From contig NZ_SMRS01000006.1 of assembly GCF_008368715.1 (NCBI RefSeq), positions 62,001 to 126,000 of the forward strand: a DNA stretch of 64,000 nucleotides. Reading direction: 5' to 3'. Each line of letters opens with the position of its first letter. Positions within the stretch are counted from its first letter, which is position 1. Under the pieces are notes generated by a model. That model was not told the DNA's origin. It saw only the letters and a list, made by a program, of their open reading frames with translations, and made no database searches. This document shows, piece after piece, positions 43,888 through 53,249 of this stretch. The position numbers were made by a program, and so were the translations under genes. This stretch comes from Nitrincola tapanii. GTDB lineage: Bacteria; Pseudomonadota; Gammaproteobacteria; Pseudomonadales; Balneatricaceae.

Positions 43888-45229
43888 GCAACATCAAACG
43901 GAAGCGTGCACCGCCGAGTTCAGGTGAGTTGTCCGCTTCCAGCCCACCACCGTAACTACTCAAAATATCCACCGTCACCGCCAGGCCAATGCCCTGCCCA
44001 GTGGTTGAAGTATCCATCCGCTTACCGCGTTCCAGAATCACCCGTGACTGCTCCGGCATAATGCCATTGCCATCATCTTCGATGATCAACAGACTGCCAT
44101 TACGGGTTTGAATCGAGCTGACACGCACCTGATGACGCCCATATTTAAAGGCGTTTTCCAAGAGATTGCCGAGCAGCTCTAGCAGATCTCGCTCATCACC
44201 AAAAAACTCGGTTGTCGCTAAAACCTGGTTTTCGCCCAAAATCTCTTTTTCGGCATAGACCTTCTGCAAAACGGCCATTAAGCGTTGCACCACCGGTGCG
44301 ATCGGAATGGGTTTGGCCAAGACTCGCCCTTCCGCTTTCACCGCCCGTGAAAGCTGATACTGCACGATTTGATTCATGCGTTGCACCTGCTCTTCCACGC
44401 GCTGCTGGTAAGCCTCAAAACTCAAAGATTCATTCACCGCACCGGACATCACTGCAAGAGGGGTTTTCAAACTGTGGGCTAAATCGCCCAGCGTATTACG
44501 ATAACGCTCCCGCTGTTGGCGCTCGCTGCGAATCAACTGATTCAAACTGTCGGTGACCTGTTGCAACTCCAGTGGATAACGCCCAGATAACTCCTCAGCC
44601 TGGCCTTTCTCAATCCGATTCAGATCACGCGCTAAACGATAAAGCGGACGCAAGCCCCAGCGCAGAATGAGATACTGCACCAGCAGTGCCAGAACAAAGA
44701 TACCGCCTAACCAAGCCCACAACTGCGTCTTAAACGCCAAGAGTTGAGCCTCAACACGCTCGTCACTGCGGAGTACCGAGAAACGCAGATAATAATCCTG
44801 CCCCTCACTCTCCCAGATCACCGGATATTGCAGTAGAAACATGCCGCGATCGCGTAAATAGAGAAAACGGCTTTGCCCAGGCTCCAACAGGTTTTGCTGC
44901 AAGGTCGAGCGCCAGCTTTCCGGTAAGAGCGCGGCCGACTCCGAACGCCAAAGCCAATCACCCTCACGATCGCTGATCACCCCGTAGACACCCGATTCTG
45001 GCTGGGCAAATCCTGGTTCTTGTAGAAACGCCGGTAACATCGGTTGTCCCTGCTGAATTTCAGCCGCACCCAACAAGAGGTAGACCTGCAGCTGCGCCTG
45101 ACTGCGTTCAGAGGCGATCAGACTTTGCAGATGTGCGCGTTGCAGCATCATCGCCGCCGCCGCGATGATTAGGGGTAAAAAGAGGATCGAGGCTAAAAGC
45201 AACCGCGTTTGTAAGGAGCGTGGCAGCAA
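43877..45229 (-). CDS. PhoQ-like sensor histidine kinase
   Basis: 450 residues. TM1 at about 9-30, a periplasmic sensor domain of about 135 residues rich in acidic/polar patches, TM2 at about 168-188, then a HAMP-like linker, a dimerisation domain with phospho-acceptor His252 in LAHSLKTPLAV, and an HATPase domain (GNLLENAFKYG, EDDGNGIMPE, TGQGIGLAV). The SLKTPL H-box resembles PhoQ. It follows the regulator gene, likely forming one operon with it and the PepSY gene. The start is unclear: TTG 45229 is used, but ATT at 45238 has AGGAG at ideal spacing. Signal unknown. Confidence 0.88.
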   Translation of the reverse strand: MLPRSLQTRLLLASILFLPLIIAAAAMMLQRAHLQSLIASERSQAQLQVYLLLGAAEIQQGQPMLPAFLQEPGFAQPESGVYGVISDREGDWLWRSESAALLPESWRSTLQQNLLEPGQSRFLYLRDRGMFLLQYPVIWESEGQDYYLRFSVLRSDERVEAQLLAFKTQLWAWLGGIFVLALLVQYLILRWGLRPLYRLARDLNRIEKGQAEELSGRYPLELQQVTDSLNQLIRSERQQRERYRNTLGDLAHSLKTPLAVMSGAVNESLSFEAYQQRVEEQVQRMNQIVQYQLSRAVKAEGRVLAKPIPIAPVVQRLMAVLQKVYAEKEILGENQVLATTEFFGDERDLLELLGNLLENAFKYGRHQVRVSSIQTRNGSLLIIEDDGNGIMPEQSRVILERGKRMDTSTTGQGIGLAVTVDILSSYGGGLEADNSPELGGARFRLMLPKP

Positions 45230-45240
45230 GGTGGAAATGA

Positions 45241-45927
45241 TTAGGCTCCTGTTCCCAATTCAGGATTAAAGCGATAACCCAAACCACGCACCGTTAGAAT
45301 CGGCTGCAAACTTTGATCGGGGTCGAGCTTCTGGCGCAAGCGTCGAATAAAGACTTCCAAGACGTTGCTATCACGGTCGAAGTCTTGGTGGTAAAGGTGC
45401 TCGGTCAATTCCGCTTTGGAGATGGTTTTGCCCGCATTCAGCATCAGATACTCTACAGTGCGATACTCGTAACTGGTCAGGCGCACTTCTTCGTCATGCA
45501 GAAACACCACCCGGCTCACCGTATCCAGTGTCAGAGGCCCAAAGCTGAGTTTAGGCTTGGCATGACCCGCCGCTCGACGCACCAATGCATTCAAGCGCGC
45601 CAGCAACTCTTCGGGTTGGAAGGGTTTAACCAGATAATCATCGGCACCGGCTTCCAAACCTTCTACCTTGTCTTGCCAATGCCCACGTGCCGTCAGGATC
45701 AGAATCGGAAAGTCACGCCCCTGGGCGCGCCAGCGACGAATCACTTCCAAGCCGGATAAACCGGGCAGCCCTAAATCCACCACGGCCACATCAAACTCAT
45801 ATTCTAAACCCTGGTACACCGCTTCCTGACCTTCACTGCACTCTTCTACGGTGTAGCCTTTATTCGCCAACAGGCCACTGAGCTGGCGGCGCAGATCCGG
45901 TTCATCTTCTACCATTAAAAGCTTCAT
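45241..45927 (-). CDS. PhoP/OmpR-family response regulator
   Basis: 228 residues. Receiver domain with acidic pocket (MVEDEPD), phosphorylated Asp51 in VVDLGLPG, Thr in ILTARG and Lys in DYLVKPF, then a winged-helix DNA-binding domain (about 130-225) with LTSYEYRTVEYLM, RDSNVLEVFIRRLRQKL and TVRGLGYRF. The arrangement PepSY-regulator-kinase recurs in gammaproteobacteria. Regulation of lipid A genes would be attractive given the window, but no binding sites were identified. 11 nt before the kinase TTG. Confidence 0.93.
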   Translation of the reverse strand: MKLLMVEDEPDLRRQLSGLLANKGYTVEECSEGQEAVYQGLEYEFDVAVVDLGLPGLSGLEVIRRWRAQGRDFPILILTARGHWQDKVEGLEAGADDYLVKPFQPEELLARLNALVRRAAGHAKPKLSFGPLTLDTVSRVVFLHDEEVRLTSYEYRTVEYLMLNAGKTISKAELTEHLYHQDFDRDSNVLEVFIRRLRQKLDPDQSLQPILTVRGLGYRFNPELGTGA

Positions 45928-45942
45928 TGCAGGCGCCTCCCC

Positions 45943-46227
45943 TCAACGCTGTACGATCTGGCCATTACGGGCATCTATCCAGACATCACGCACCCGCCCC
46001 TCACGCACCATACGGATATGGTAGACCGGCTGCTGGTCGATTTCGGTTTGCTCAGCCTTCACCACCTGGCCGCCATACAGCTGCTGCGCTAAACGCGTAG
46101 CTTGCTTTAGATCCAAGCCGACTTCATTGGCCCACACAGACAAGATCAGCAAGGCAGGCAAGAGGCCGGCAAGTAAGATCATCAAGCGTCGACGCAGACG
46201 CTGAACCGGCACAGGTTTCGGCAACAT
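45943..46227 (-). CDS. Small PepSY-domain membrane-anchored protein
   Basis: 94 residues from ATG 46227, chosen because GGAGGAG stands seven nt upstream; a frame open to 46257 is not needed. N-terminal basic region and one transmembrane helix (about 13-32, LMILLAGLLPALLILSVWA), then a PepSY domain in the periplasm: GLDLKQATRLAQQLYGGQVVKAE ... VWIDARNGQIV. PepSY proteins next to PhoP/PhoQ-type genes may modulate the sensor. It starts the operon, 15 nt before the regulator gene. A 7-bp inverted repeat (46245-46262) lies in its leader. Confidence 0.85.
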   Translation of the reverse strand: MLPKPVPVQRLRRRLMILLAGLLPALLILSVWANEVGLDLKQATRLAQQLYGGQVVKAEQTEIDQQPVYHIRMVREGRVRDVWIDARNGQIVQR

Positions 46228-46368
46228 AAAGCAACTCCTCCGCGCGGCTGTCGACACAGCCGAACACCAGAAAATAAATAGTGGGGAGAGACTAGCGCGA
46301 CTGAGATGAATCCTTTCTGAACAAAGCCCAACAAATCATCCCAGACACGCCTCGGTTTGATGGTGCCC

Positions 46369-46641
46369 CTAGCCTTTGCGTGCATTGCGTTGTGCTTCCT
46401 GCGCCTGTTGCTCACGTAAAGAGCGCACCGACAGGATGACAAAGCGCACGTTGTAGATCAGACCGATCAGGATGGCGAGCGCGGTGCTGAACATAAACAC
46501 CATGCCCAGCAGAGGTGAACCGAGTGTTTGCCCCAGCCACAAACTGGCAATCGCCAGCACACTCAGCGGAATACCGGTATACATACAGATGCGCAGCAGA
46601 GCATCCTGACGAATTTTTTTCTTATCAAGTTTAATAGTCAT
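46369..46641 (-). CDS. Uncharacterised small membrane protein
   Basis: 90 residues, not recognised. Lysine-rich cytoplasmic start (MTIKLDKKKIRQDALL), two hydrophobic helices (about 19-40 and 46-70), then a polar, basic tail (SLREQQAQEAQRNARKG) rich in Gln and Arg with a predicted helix. It could be a small inner-membrane protein with both ends inside. It is on the minus strand between ilvD (divergent, 187 nt away) and the PepSY operon (141 nt downstream), so it may have its own promoter or be read with the operon. Codon use matches its neighbours, which supports a real gene. Confidence 0.6.
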   Translation of the reverse strand: MTIKLDKKKIRQDALLRICMYTGIPLSVLAIASLWLGQTLGSPLLGMVFMFSTALAILIGLIYNVRFVILSVRSLREQQAQEAQRNARKG

Positions 46642-46765
46642 CAGTCAGCGATCTTTCAGATTAGGATTGTAAAAATACGGCCTGTGAGCATAAAGGCAGG
46701 CTAGCCGATCTTCAAGCCAAGGCGCAGTCGCACCGGTCTTACCCAATCGCGCAGCTTGTTGAATC

Positions 46766-46774
46766 TGATATACT
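46766..46774 (+). promoter_or_regulatory. Extended -10 promoter element for ilvD
   Basis: TGATATACT (46766-46774) matches an extended -10 (TGnTATAAT with one change), about 55 nt upstream of the ilvD start. No clear -35 is seen 16-18 bp upstream, as is common with extended -10 promoters. It lies in the 187-nt gap between divergent genes. Confidence 0.5.
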
Positions 46775-46828
46775 GATGCTCATTCACTGCAGTCCACATC
46801 CATCTTAATTCGTGTGAAGGATCCAAGC

Positions 46829-48661
46829 ATGCCCACTTATCGCTCACGCACCACCACCTCTGGCCGCAACATGGCCGGTGCTCGCGCCCTCTGGCGCGCA
46901 ACCGGTATGAAGGATGATGATTTCCAGAAACCAATTATTGCGGTCGCCAACTCGTTTACACAGTTTGTGCCTGGCCATGTCCATCTGAAAGATATGGGCC
47001 AGCTGGTCGCCCGTGAAATTGAAAAAGCCGGCGGCGTCGCCAAAGAATTTAATACCATTGCCGTGGATGATGGCATCGCGATGGGCCATGACGGCATGCT
47101 TTACTCTTTACCGAGCCGCGACATCATCGCTGACTCCGTTGAATATATGGTGAATGCGCATTGTGCCGATGCGCTGGTCTGCATCTCCAACTGTGACAAG
47201 ATCACACCGGGTATGCTGATGGCTGCAATGCGTTTAAACATTCCGGTGATCTTTGTTTCCGGCGGCCCGATGGAAGCCGGTAAAACCAAACTGTCTGAGC
47301 ACAAGCTGGATTTGGTCGATGCCATGGTGTTGGCTGCGGATCCGAGCGCTTCGGATGAGATGGTTGCGGAAGTTGAGCGTTCAGCTTGCCCAACTTGCGG
47401 CTCCTGCTCAGGGATGTTTACTGCCAACTCAATGAACTGTCTGACCGAAGCACTGGGCCTGTCTTTACCCGGTAATGGCACGATGCTGGCCACGCACGCA
47501 GATCGTGAACAGCTGTTCAAACGCGCCGGTCACCTGATTGTTGAACTGGCAAAACGTTACTACGAAGGCGACGATGAGCGCGTGTTACCACGTTCTGTGG
47601 GTTTCCAGGCGTTTGAAAATGCGATGACGCTGGATATCGCCATGGGCGGTTCCACCAACACCATTTTGCACCTTCTGGCGATTGCTCAAGAAGCTGAAAT
47701 TGACTTCGGCATGAAGGATATAGATCGTCTTTCCCGTGTAGTTCCTCAGCTGTGTAAAGTGGCGCCGAATACGCAGAAATACCATATCGAAGATGTCCAC
47801 CGCGCCGGCGGCATCATGGCGATCCTCGGGGAGCTGGATCGTGCAGGACGCCTGCACACCGATGCTCCGACGGTACACAGCCCAAGCATGAAAGCTGCGC
47901 TGGATCAGTGGGACATCATGCGTAACCCAAGTCCAGAAGTGATCGAATTTTATAAAGCCGGGCCTGCCGGTATTCCGACCCAGACAGCTTTCAGTCAAGC
48001 CACACGCTGGCCAACGCTGGACGGTGATCGTGAACATGGCTGCATCCGCAGTATTGAGCATGCCTTCTCTCTGGAAGGCGGCTTGGCCGTTCTCTATGGC
48101 AACATTGCTCTAGATGGTTGTGTGGTCAAAACCGCTGGGGTGGATGAGTCGATTCTGGTGTTTGAAGGCCCCGCTCACATCGTGGAGTCTCAGGACGATG
48201 CCGTGCATCATATCCTAGAAGACCAGGTGAAACCGGGTGACGTGGTGGTAATTCGTTATGAAGGCCCTAAGGGCGGCCCAGGCATGCAGGAAATGCTCTA
48301 CCCCACTTCTTATCTGAAATCCAAAGGCCTGGGGAAAGCCTGTGCATTGCTGACCGATGGTCGTTTTTCCGGCGGAACCTCCGGTTTATCGATCGGCCAT
48401 GTCTCTCCAGAAGCCGCCGCCGGGGGTAATATCGGCCTGGTGCGCCAGGGTGATCGCATTCGTATCGACATTCCTAACCGTACGATTGAAGTGCTGTTAT
48501 CGGATGAAGAGCTGGCGTTACGCCGTGCCGAGCAAAACAAGCTGGGGTGGAAACCGGCCGCTGAGCGTCCACGTAAAGTTTCCGCGGCCTTAAAAGCCTA
48601 TGCCAAATTGGCCACTTCCGCCGATAAGGGTGCGGTACGCGACCTCAGCCAGCTCGATTAA
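46829..48661 (+). CDS. ilvD: Dihydroxy-acid dehydratase
   Basis: 610 residues from ATG 46829, which has GAAGGA at a good distance; a GTG at 46814 would add five residues. Dehydrates 2,3-dihydroxy acids in valine, isoleucine and leucine synthesis. The sequence is strongly conserved with the E. coli enzyme: C122 in [10 protein letters not shown], the [12 protein letters not shown] cluster (about 186-197), MAMGGSTNT-type segment, and the C-terminal [15 protein letters not shown]. The presence of CPTCGSCSG places it in the [4Fe-4S]-type IlvD/Edd family. Monocistronic, ended by a long hairpin. Confidence 0.97.
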   Translation: MPTYRSRTTTSGRNMAGARALWRATGMKDDDFQKPIIAVANSFTQFVPGHVHLKDMGQLVAREIEKAGGVAKEFNTIAVDDGIAMGHDGMLYSLPSRDIIADSVEYMVNAHCADALVCISNCDKITPGMLMAAMRLNIPVIFVSGGPMEAGKTKLSEHKLDLVDAMVLAADPSASDEMVAEVERSACPTCGSCSGMFTANSMNCLTEALGLSLPGNGTMLATHADREQLFKRAGHLIVELAKRYYEGDDERVLPRSVGFQAFENAMTLDIAMGGSTNTILHLLAIAQEAEIDFGMKDIDRLSRVVPQLCKVAPNTQKYHIEDVHRAGGIMAILGELDRAGRLHTDAPTVHSPSMKAALDQWDIMRNPSPEVIEFYKAGPAGIPTQTAFSQATRWPTLDGDREHGCIRSIEHAFSLEGGLAVLYGNIALDGCVVKTAGVDESILVFEGPAHIVESQDDAVHHILEDQVKPGDVVVIRYEGPKGGPGMQEMLYPTSYLKSKGLGKACALLTDGRFSGGTSGLSIGHVSPEAAAGGNIGLVRQGDRIRIDIPNRTIEVLLSDEELALRRAEQNKLGWKPAAERPRKVSAALKAYAKLATSADKGAVRDLSQLD

Positions 48662-48680
48662 CATTTTTTAAACAATAAGG

Positions 48681-48731
48681 CTTCTGGCCCACACTAGCAT
48701 ACAATTCTCAGATAGCTAATGTGGGCAGAAG
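48681..48731 (+). terminator. Long imperfect hairpin after ilvD
   Basis: CTTCTGGCCCACA (48681-48693) pairs with TGTGGGCAGAAG (48720-48731) with one bulged G. Inside, TAGC pairs with GCTA to lengthen the stem. It is followed by ATTTAATCTTTTG, a weak T-rich tail. It fits an ilvD terminator 20 nt after the stop and lies before the sugar-transferase gene. Confidence 0.65.
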
Positions 48732-48775
48732 ATTTAATCTTTTGTCTATATTTGAGCCTTTGAACGGAGACATAC

Positions 48776-50044
48776 GTGGCGAGCAAATCCTCTATCAAAA
48801 AACGCCACTCTAAATGGTATGAGCAATTATTATTAAACAAACTAACACCTTGGATACTAGGCTTATCTATCCTAAATCTAGCCATAATAACGGTTCATGA
48901 AGCATCAGAAATAGAAAAGATTTTTTCAACAATTCTGTTTACAAACACTTGCTTCACTTCAGCTTACATATGGTATCGACAATCCATAAAGTATCCTGGC
49001 ACACACACTCTCTCTGTTCTTTTACCAGGACTTTCTCTAAGCACCCTAGCGATATACTTAACCAGTTTTTGGATTACATCCTACCAACCAAAAATAAATG
49101 AGACCATATCTATTCTGTTATACACTCACATTTGGTTCTTTTGTGGCTTTGTTTTAGGCCGCCGATTTAGAGTAACTAAAGTGGCATTAATTCCTCTGGG
49201 AAAAGCATATGAATTTACGGGAAATGATAAAACCGATATCAGAATTTTAAATGCACCCTATATCAACAACACGCGATTTGATGCTATTGTCGCAGATTTA
49301 CACTCCGATGAACTAACAAGTGAATGGGAACGATTTTTGGCTGAATGTACCTTAGCAGGAATACCTGTATATCATTACAGTCACATCCAAGAATCTTTAA
49401 CGGGGAGAGTACCCATTCAACACTTAAGAGAAAACCTTGATGGACATCTGTCAATCTCTCAACAATACTATTTCATAAAACGAATAGTAGATTTCACTAC
49501 AGCCCTTGCACTTTTACCTGCACTTATATTTATACTAGCGATTCTAGCTATAATTATTAAAATCGACAGCAAAGGTCCCATTTTTTTCATCCAACCGCGT
49601 GTAGGCGAAAACAATCGAATTTTCAAAATTATAAAATTACGATCCATGCACACAGGAACAAAAGAAACTCATTATATACATAATATTCATGATCCACGCA
49701 TCACTCGCTGCGGTCGGTGGCTAAGAAAATACAGACTGGACGAATTACCGCAGATTTTTAATGTCATTATTGGTGACATGAGCTTTATTGGACCACGTCC
49801 AGAATCTCAACATCTTGCTAAAATATACGAAGAAAAAGTACCATTTTTTAGCTATCGACATTGCGTCAAGCCTGGAATTTCGGGCTGGGCACAGGTTAAT
49901 CAAGGACATACAACACAAGTGCATGAAATGATGACAAAATTGGAGTACGACTTTTTTTATATTCGAAACTTTTCGCTTTGGTTAGATCTTCTAATTTCAA
50001 TAAGAACAATAAAAATTATTATTACTGGAAATGGCGCAAGATAA
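48776..50044 (+). CDS. Polyprenyl-phosphate sugar-1-phosphate transferase, WbaP/WcaJ type (GTG start)
   Basis: 422 residues. Four predicted N-terminal transmembrane helices (about 20-160), a soluble middle part, one membrane stretch at about 240-265, then the catalytic sugar-transferase domain: KRIVDFTTAL, KIDSKGPIFFIQPRVG, IFKIIKLRSMH, YRLDELPQIFNVIIGDMSFI, GPRPESQ, VKPGISGWAQVN. It moves a hexose-1-phosphate onto undecaprenyl phosphate, beginning O-antigen or exopolysaccharide units. GTG start at 48776 has GGAGA at normal spacing. A+T-rich, unlike ilvD just before it, so it marks the edge of a transferred block. Confidence 0.9.
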   Translation: MASKSSIKKRHSKWYEQLLLNKLTPWILGLSILNLAIITVHEASEIEKIFSTILFTNTCFTSAYIWYRQSIKYPGTHTLSVLLPGLSLSTLAIYLTSFWITSYQPKINETISILLYTHIWFFCGFVLGRRFRVTKVALIPLGKAYEFTGNDKTDIRILNAPYINNTRFDAIVADLHSDELTSEWERFLAECTLAGIPVYHYSHIQESLTGRVPIQHLRENLDGHLSISQQYYFIKRIVDFTTALALLPALIFILAILAIIIKIDSKGPIFFIQPRVGENNRIFKIIKLRSMHTGTKETHYIHNIHDPRITRCGRWLRKYRLDELPQIFNVIIGDMSFIGPRPESQHLAKIYEEKVPFFSYRHCVKPGISGWAQVNQGHTTQVHEMMTKLEYDFFYIRNFSLWLDLLISIRTIKIIITGNGAR

Positions 50045-50055
50045 AGAAAGCTGTA

Positions 50056-50943
50056 TTATTGATATTTTCCAAATAACAATAAAATCAACATATAAAAACA
50101 CTCTAATTTTTTTCGTCTAATGTCAAATATATTTCTTATTAGGAAAAAACGTTCGTTTCTAAAGCCAGACTTATCATGATCAGAAAGCAAACTCACCAAG
50201 AAATTTACGTGTTCAAAATACCAACCGTTAGAGATCTGATCAAAACGAGCAAGCATCCCGCCCAATCCAACATTCGCGCCTACTTGATTATTATCATGTT
50301 GACGATAGTATACCATTGGAACACTATCTATTTTCCATAAAAATCCCTTGCTCCGCCCGATAGCATAAATCAACCAATCATGTCTCTCGAAGTTAGAAAC
50401 ATCACTCCAACGATCAAGCAAAAACTTTCTAATCTCCAAAAAAGATCTGATAGGGAATACAAATGTACATCCAGCCCCACCGGACTCAAAGTAATAATCA
50501 TAACGACAAAGAGGCTGGGATTTTTTAATGACTCTATTCTTCCCATTTGACCAGAAGGCAATCAAATCTGAAGAATATGCATCTAAGCCCTCATTTACAA
50601 TACAATCTATAGAGTGTGAAAGTTTACTTTCAAACCAGATATCATCTTGATCTGAGAAAGCAACATAATCAACATTATCGAAATTAACCTCTCGCATTAA
50701 TCGGAAGAAATTAGGTCCAGCACTGCCAAACTGACAACCATGCGGAAGTACGAATATATTAGCATGGGAAGCAGACAACTCATCCACAAAAGCTTCAGTA
50801 CCATCTACGGACAGATCAACACTGATGAAGAGCTTGATACTAACATTCTTTTGATTCAGAATAGAATCAATTTGCTCCTTTAACCAGTAGGAGCCATTAT
50901 GAGCGGCTAACAATATGGCTACACACGGTTTTTTATCAATCAT
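50056..50943 (-). CDS. Glycosyltransferase family 2, rhamnosyltransferase-like
   Basis: 295 residues. GT-A fold: AILLAAHNGSYWLKEQIDSI (about 9-28), VDLSVDGTEAFV and the DQDDIWFESKL metal motif, then a conserved HDWLIYAIG. Sequences like this are often rhamnosyl- or galactosyltransferases of O-antigen clusters. It is the last gene after rmlBACD on the same strand, overlapping rmlD by 8 nt, so a rhamnosyl donor is plausible. It converges with the sugar-transferase gene, 11 nt apart. The C-terminal tail is hydrophobic (FYMLILLLFGKYQ). A+T-rich. Confidence 0.82.
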   Translation of the reverse strand: MIDKKPCVAILLAAHNGSYWLKEQIDSILNQKNVSIKLFISVDLSVDGTEAFVDELSASHANIFVLPHGCQFGSAGPNFFRLMREVNFDNVDYVAFSDQDDIWFESKLSHSIDCIVNEGLDAYSSDLIAFWSNGKNRVIKKSQPLCRYDYYFESGGAGCTFVFPIRSFLEIRKFLLDRWSDVSNFERHDWLIYAIGRSKGFLWKIDSVPMVYYRQHDNNQVGANVGLGGMLARFDQISNGWYFEHVNFLVSLLSDHDKSGFRNERFFLIRNIFDIRRKKLECFYMLILLLFGKYQ

Positions 50944-51835
50944 GTCTTTGCTTTAAACCATCCAATGCACACATGACTCCCTCCTGCCAATTATTATAAA
51001 AAATTATCCCTGGAATTTTCGAGTCACTTAAATCAAGACAAGTAAATAATGGTCGAGTTGCAGGAGTTGGATAGCTTGTTGTAGGGATTGCTATTACTTG
51101 AGGTATGACACCAATCATTTTTTTATCAAATGCAGACTTAAATATCACAGCCGCAAAATCATACCAACTACAATAAGGCTGACCGCTAAAATGATAAATA
51201 CCACTTCTTCGCCCCTTAAGCAGAAGTAACTGTAAAATAAAGAAGGCCAAGTGTGGAGCGTAGGTTGGCCCACCCAACTGATCCTTGACAATCGAAAGAG
51301 TATCTCTTTCGCTGGCCAATTTAAGCATTGTTTTTAAAAAGTTATTCCCAAACTCACTGAATACCCAGCTAGTCCGTACAATCAAAGCGCTAGGGCACTT
51401 TTCAACAACGACTAACTCGCCATGATACTTGCTAAGGCCATATACTCCCAGAGGTGCAACGGGTGCATCGATTTTATAGGGTTCACCTGTCAATCCATCA
51501 AAAACATAGTCTGTTGATACATGAACGAGAGTCACACTATGTCGAGTACATAGACCGGCCAAAATACCTGCACCTAGTGCATTCACCTCAAATGCTTGCT
51601 CTTTTTCAACCTCTGCCTTGTCAACCGCTGTATACGCAGCTGCGTTGATAACAGCATCTGGTTGATTCTTACCGAATGCATTTTCTAATGCAGAGATATC
51701 TGTGATGCTTAATTCTTCTTTTGTATAGCAAAGCAACTCTATACCTAATTCGGGGTGCTCATTCACAACCTTTCTCAGAGACAAACCAAGCTGTCCATTA
51801 GAACCTATTAGCATCACTTTTAAATTTGGTTGCAT
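50936..51835 (-). CDS. rmlD: dTDP-4-dehydrorhamnose reductase
   Basis: 299 residues. Last step to dTDP-L-rhamnose, reducing the 4-keto group with NAD(P)H. SDR motif LIGSNGQLG (about 10-18), catalytic YGLSKYHGE (YxxxK), and VHVSTDYVFDG are conserved. It follows rmlC by 2 nt and overlaps the glycosyltransferase gene by 8 nt. The order B-A-C-D is a known rhamnose-operon variant. Confidence 0.94.
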   Translation of the reverse strand: MQPNLKVMLIGSNGQLGLSLRKVVNEHPELGIELLCYTKEELSITDISALENAFGKNQPDAVINAAAYTAVDKAEVEKEQAFEVNALGAGILAGLCTRHSVTLVHVSTDYVFDGLTGEPYKIDAPVAPLGVYGLSKYHGELVVVEKCPSALIVRTSWVFSEFGNNFLKTMLKLASERDTLSIVKDQLGGPTYAPHLAFFILQLLLLKGRRSGIYHFSGQPYCSWYDFAAVIFKSAFDKKMIGVIPQVIAIPTTSYPTPATRPLFTCLDLSDSKIPGIIFYNNWQEGVMCALDGLKQRHD

Positions 51836-51837
51836 AA

Positions 51838-52374
51838 TTAAGTGATCAACTCTCTCAAACTAGGATAGGCTGCATCTTTCACGGACAGAACAGGGTCTTG
51901 AACTGGCCACTCAATTCCTACTGTGGGGCAATTCCACGCCAGCCCCCCCTCATCTGTTGGATCATAATAATCAGTGCATTTATAATAAAAATCCGCAAAT
52001 TCACTTAAGACACAGAACCCATGCGCATAACCTGGAGGAATCCAGAGTTGCTGCTGGTTGAGTTCGCTTAATTCAACACCAACATATAGGCCAAAAGTAG
52101 ATGAATTTGGATCGATGTCCACAGCCACATCAAAAACGGATCCACGTGTAACACTTACCAACTTTCCCTGAGGCCGTGTTTTCTGAAAATGAAGTCCACG
52201 CAATACCCCACGAGCTGAGCGTGAATGATTATCTTGCACAAAAGCAAGATTAATACCTACCTCATGAAGATAACGCCTCGCACTGAAAGTCTCCTTGAAA
52301 AAACCACGCTCATCACCGTATACATCTGGTGTTATCATTTTAACACCTGGTAGCTTTGTTTCTGTAACATGCAT
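51838..52374 (-). CDS. rmlC: dTDP-4-dehydrorhamnose 3,5-epimerase
   Basis: 178 residues from ATG 52374, whose first base is the last base of the rmlA stop (TGATG); the TTG at 52377 is not needed. Cupin-fold epimerase of dTDP-4-keto-6-deoxyglucose. Signatures: RSARGVLRGLHFQ with the catalytic His, VFDVAVDIDPNSSTFG, IPPGYAHGFCVLSE, YKCTDYYDPTDEGG. Normal length for RmlC. Confidence 0.95.
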   Translation of the reverse strand: MHVTETKLPGVKMITPDVYGDERGFFKETFSARRYLHEVGINLAFVQDNHSRSARGVLRGLHFQKTRPQGKLVSVTRGSVFDVAVDIDPNSSTFGLYVGVELSELNQQQLWIPPGYAHGFCVLSEFADFYYKCTDYYDPTDEGGLAWNCPTVGIEWPVQDPVLSVKDAAYPSLRELIT

Positions 52375-53249
52375 CAACTTACTCCCTCACTTACCAGGCG
52401 TAATAAATACTGACCGTAGCCAGTTTTAGATAATCGCTCACCTTGAGCCTGAACCTGATCAGCACTTAACCAACCATTACGATATGCAATTTCCTCCAAA
52501 CAAGCGATTTTTAATCCTTGGCGATTTTCCACGGTCTGCACAAACATGCCTGCTTCTAATAAGCTTTCGTGAGTTCCTGTATCCAGCCACGCAAACCCTC
52601 GTCCAAGTAACTCAACATTCAAGTCTCCTCGCTCAAGATACGCCTGATTGACACTTGTAATTTCTAACTCACCACGTCGAGAAGGCTCTACTGCCTTGGC
52701 AATTTCTATAACGCTATTGTCATAGAAATACAAACCTGTAACAGCATAATGAGACTTAGGTTGAGCGGGCTTTTCCTCAAGACTAAGCACCCTTCCCTCA
52801 GGATCGAACTCAACCACTCCAAAACGTTCTGGATCACTGACAAGATACCCAAATACCGTTGCCCCTATGCTACGAGAGGCCGCTGTTTTTAGCTGTTTAC
52901 CAAAGCTTTGGCCATAGAAAATATTATCCCCGAGTACTAAACAAACATTATCAGAGCCAATGAATGATTCACCAATAATAAATGCCTGGGCGAGACCATC
53001 AGGTGAAGGTTGCTCAGCATAACTTATGGATATGCCAAACTCAGAGCCATTACCGAGTAGTTTTTGATACTGAGGAAGATCTTCAGGTGTAGAGATAACT
53101 AATATCTCACGAATACCTGCCAACATGAGTACAGACAGAGGGTAGTAAATCATTGGCTTATCATAAATGGGCAATAATTGTTTAGATACCCCCTTAGTGA
53201 TTGGATATAAACGTGTTCCAGATCCACCCGCAAGAATAATACCTTTCAT
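52374..53249 (-). CDS. rmlA: Glucose-1-phosphate thymidylyltransferase
   Basis: 291 residues. Makes dTDP-glucose from dTTP and glucose-1-phosphate. Nucleotide-binding [11 protein letters not shown] (about 8-18), [15 protein letters not shown], catalytic-site [10 protein letters not shown], and [16 protein letters not shown] near the end. Overlaps rmlB by 4 nt (ATGA) and is joined to rmlC by TGATG, so translation is coupled across the operon. Length and motifs match the RmlA long form. Confidence 0.96.
   Translation of the reverse strand: MKGIILAGGSGTRLYPITKGVSKQLLPIYDKPMIYYPLSVLMLAGIREILVISTPEDLPQYQKLLGNGSEFGISISYAEQPSPDGLAQAFIIGESFIGSDNVCLVLGDNIFYGQSFGKQLKTAASRSIGATVFGYLVSDPERFGVVEFDPEGRVLSLEEKPAQPKSHYAVTGLYFYDNSVIEIAKAVEPSRRGELEITSVNQAYLERGDLNVELLGRGFAWLDTGTHESLLEAGMFVQTVENRQGLKIACLEEIAYRNGWLSADQVQAQGERLSKTGYGQYLLRLVSEGVS

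Noticed and set aside
46837-48540. Antisense open frames within ilvD
   Set aside because: ilvD is conserved along its whole length; the reverse frames show no protein family features.
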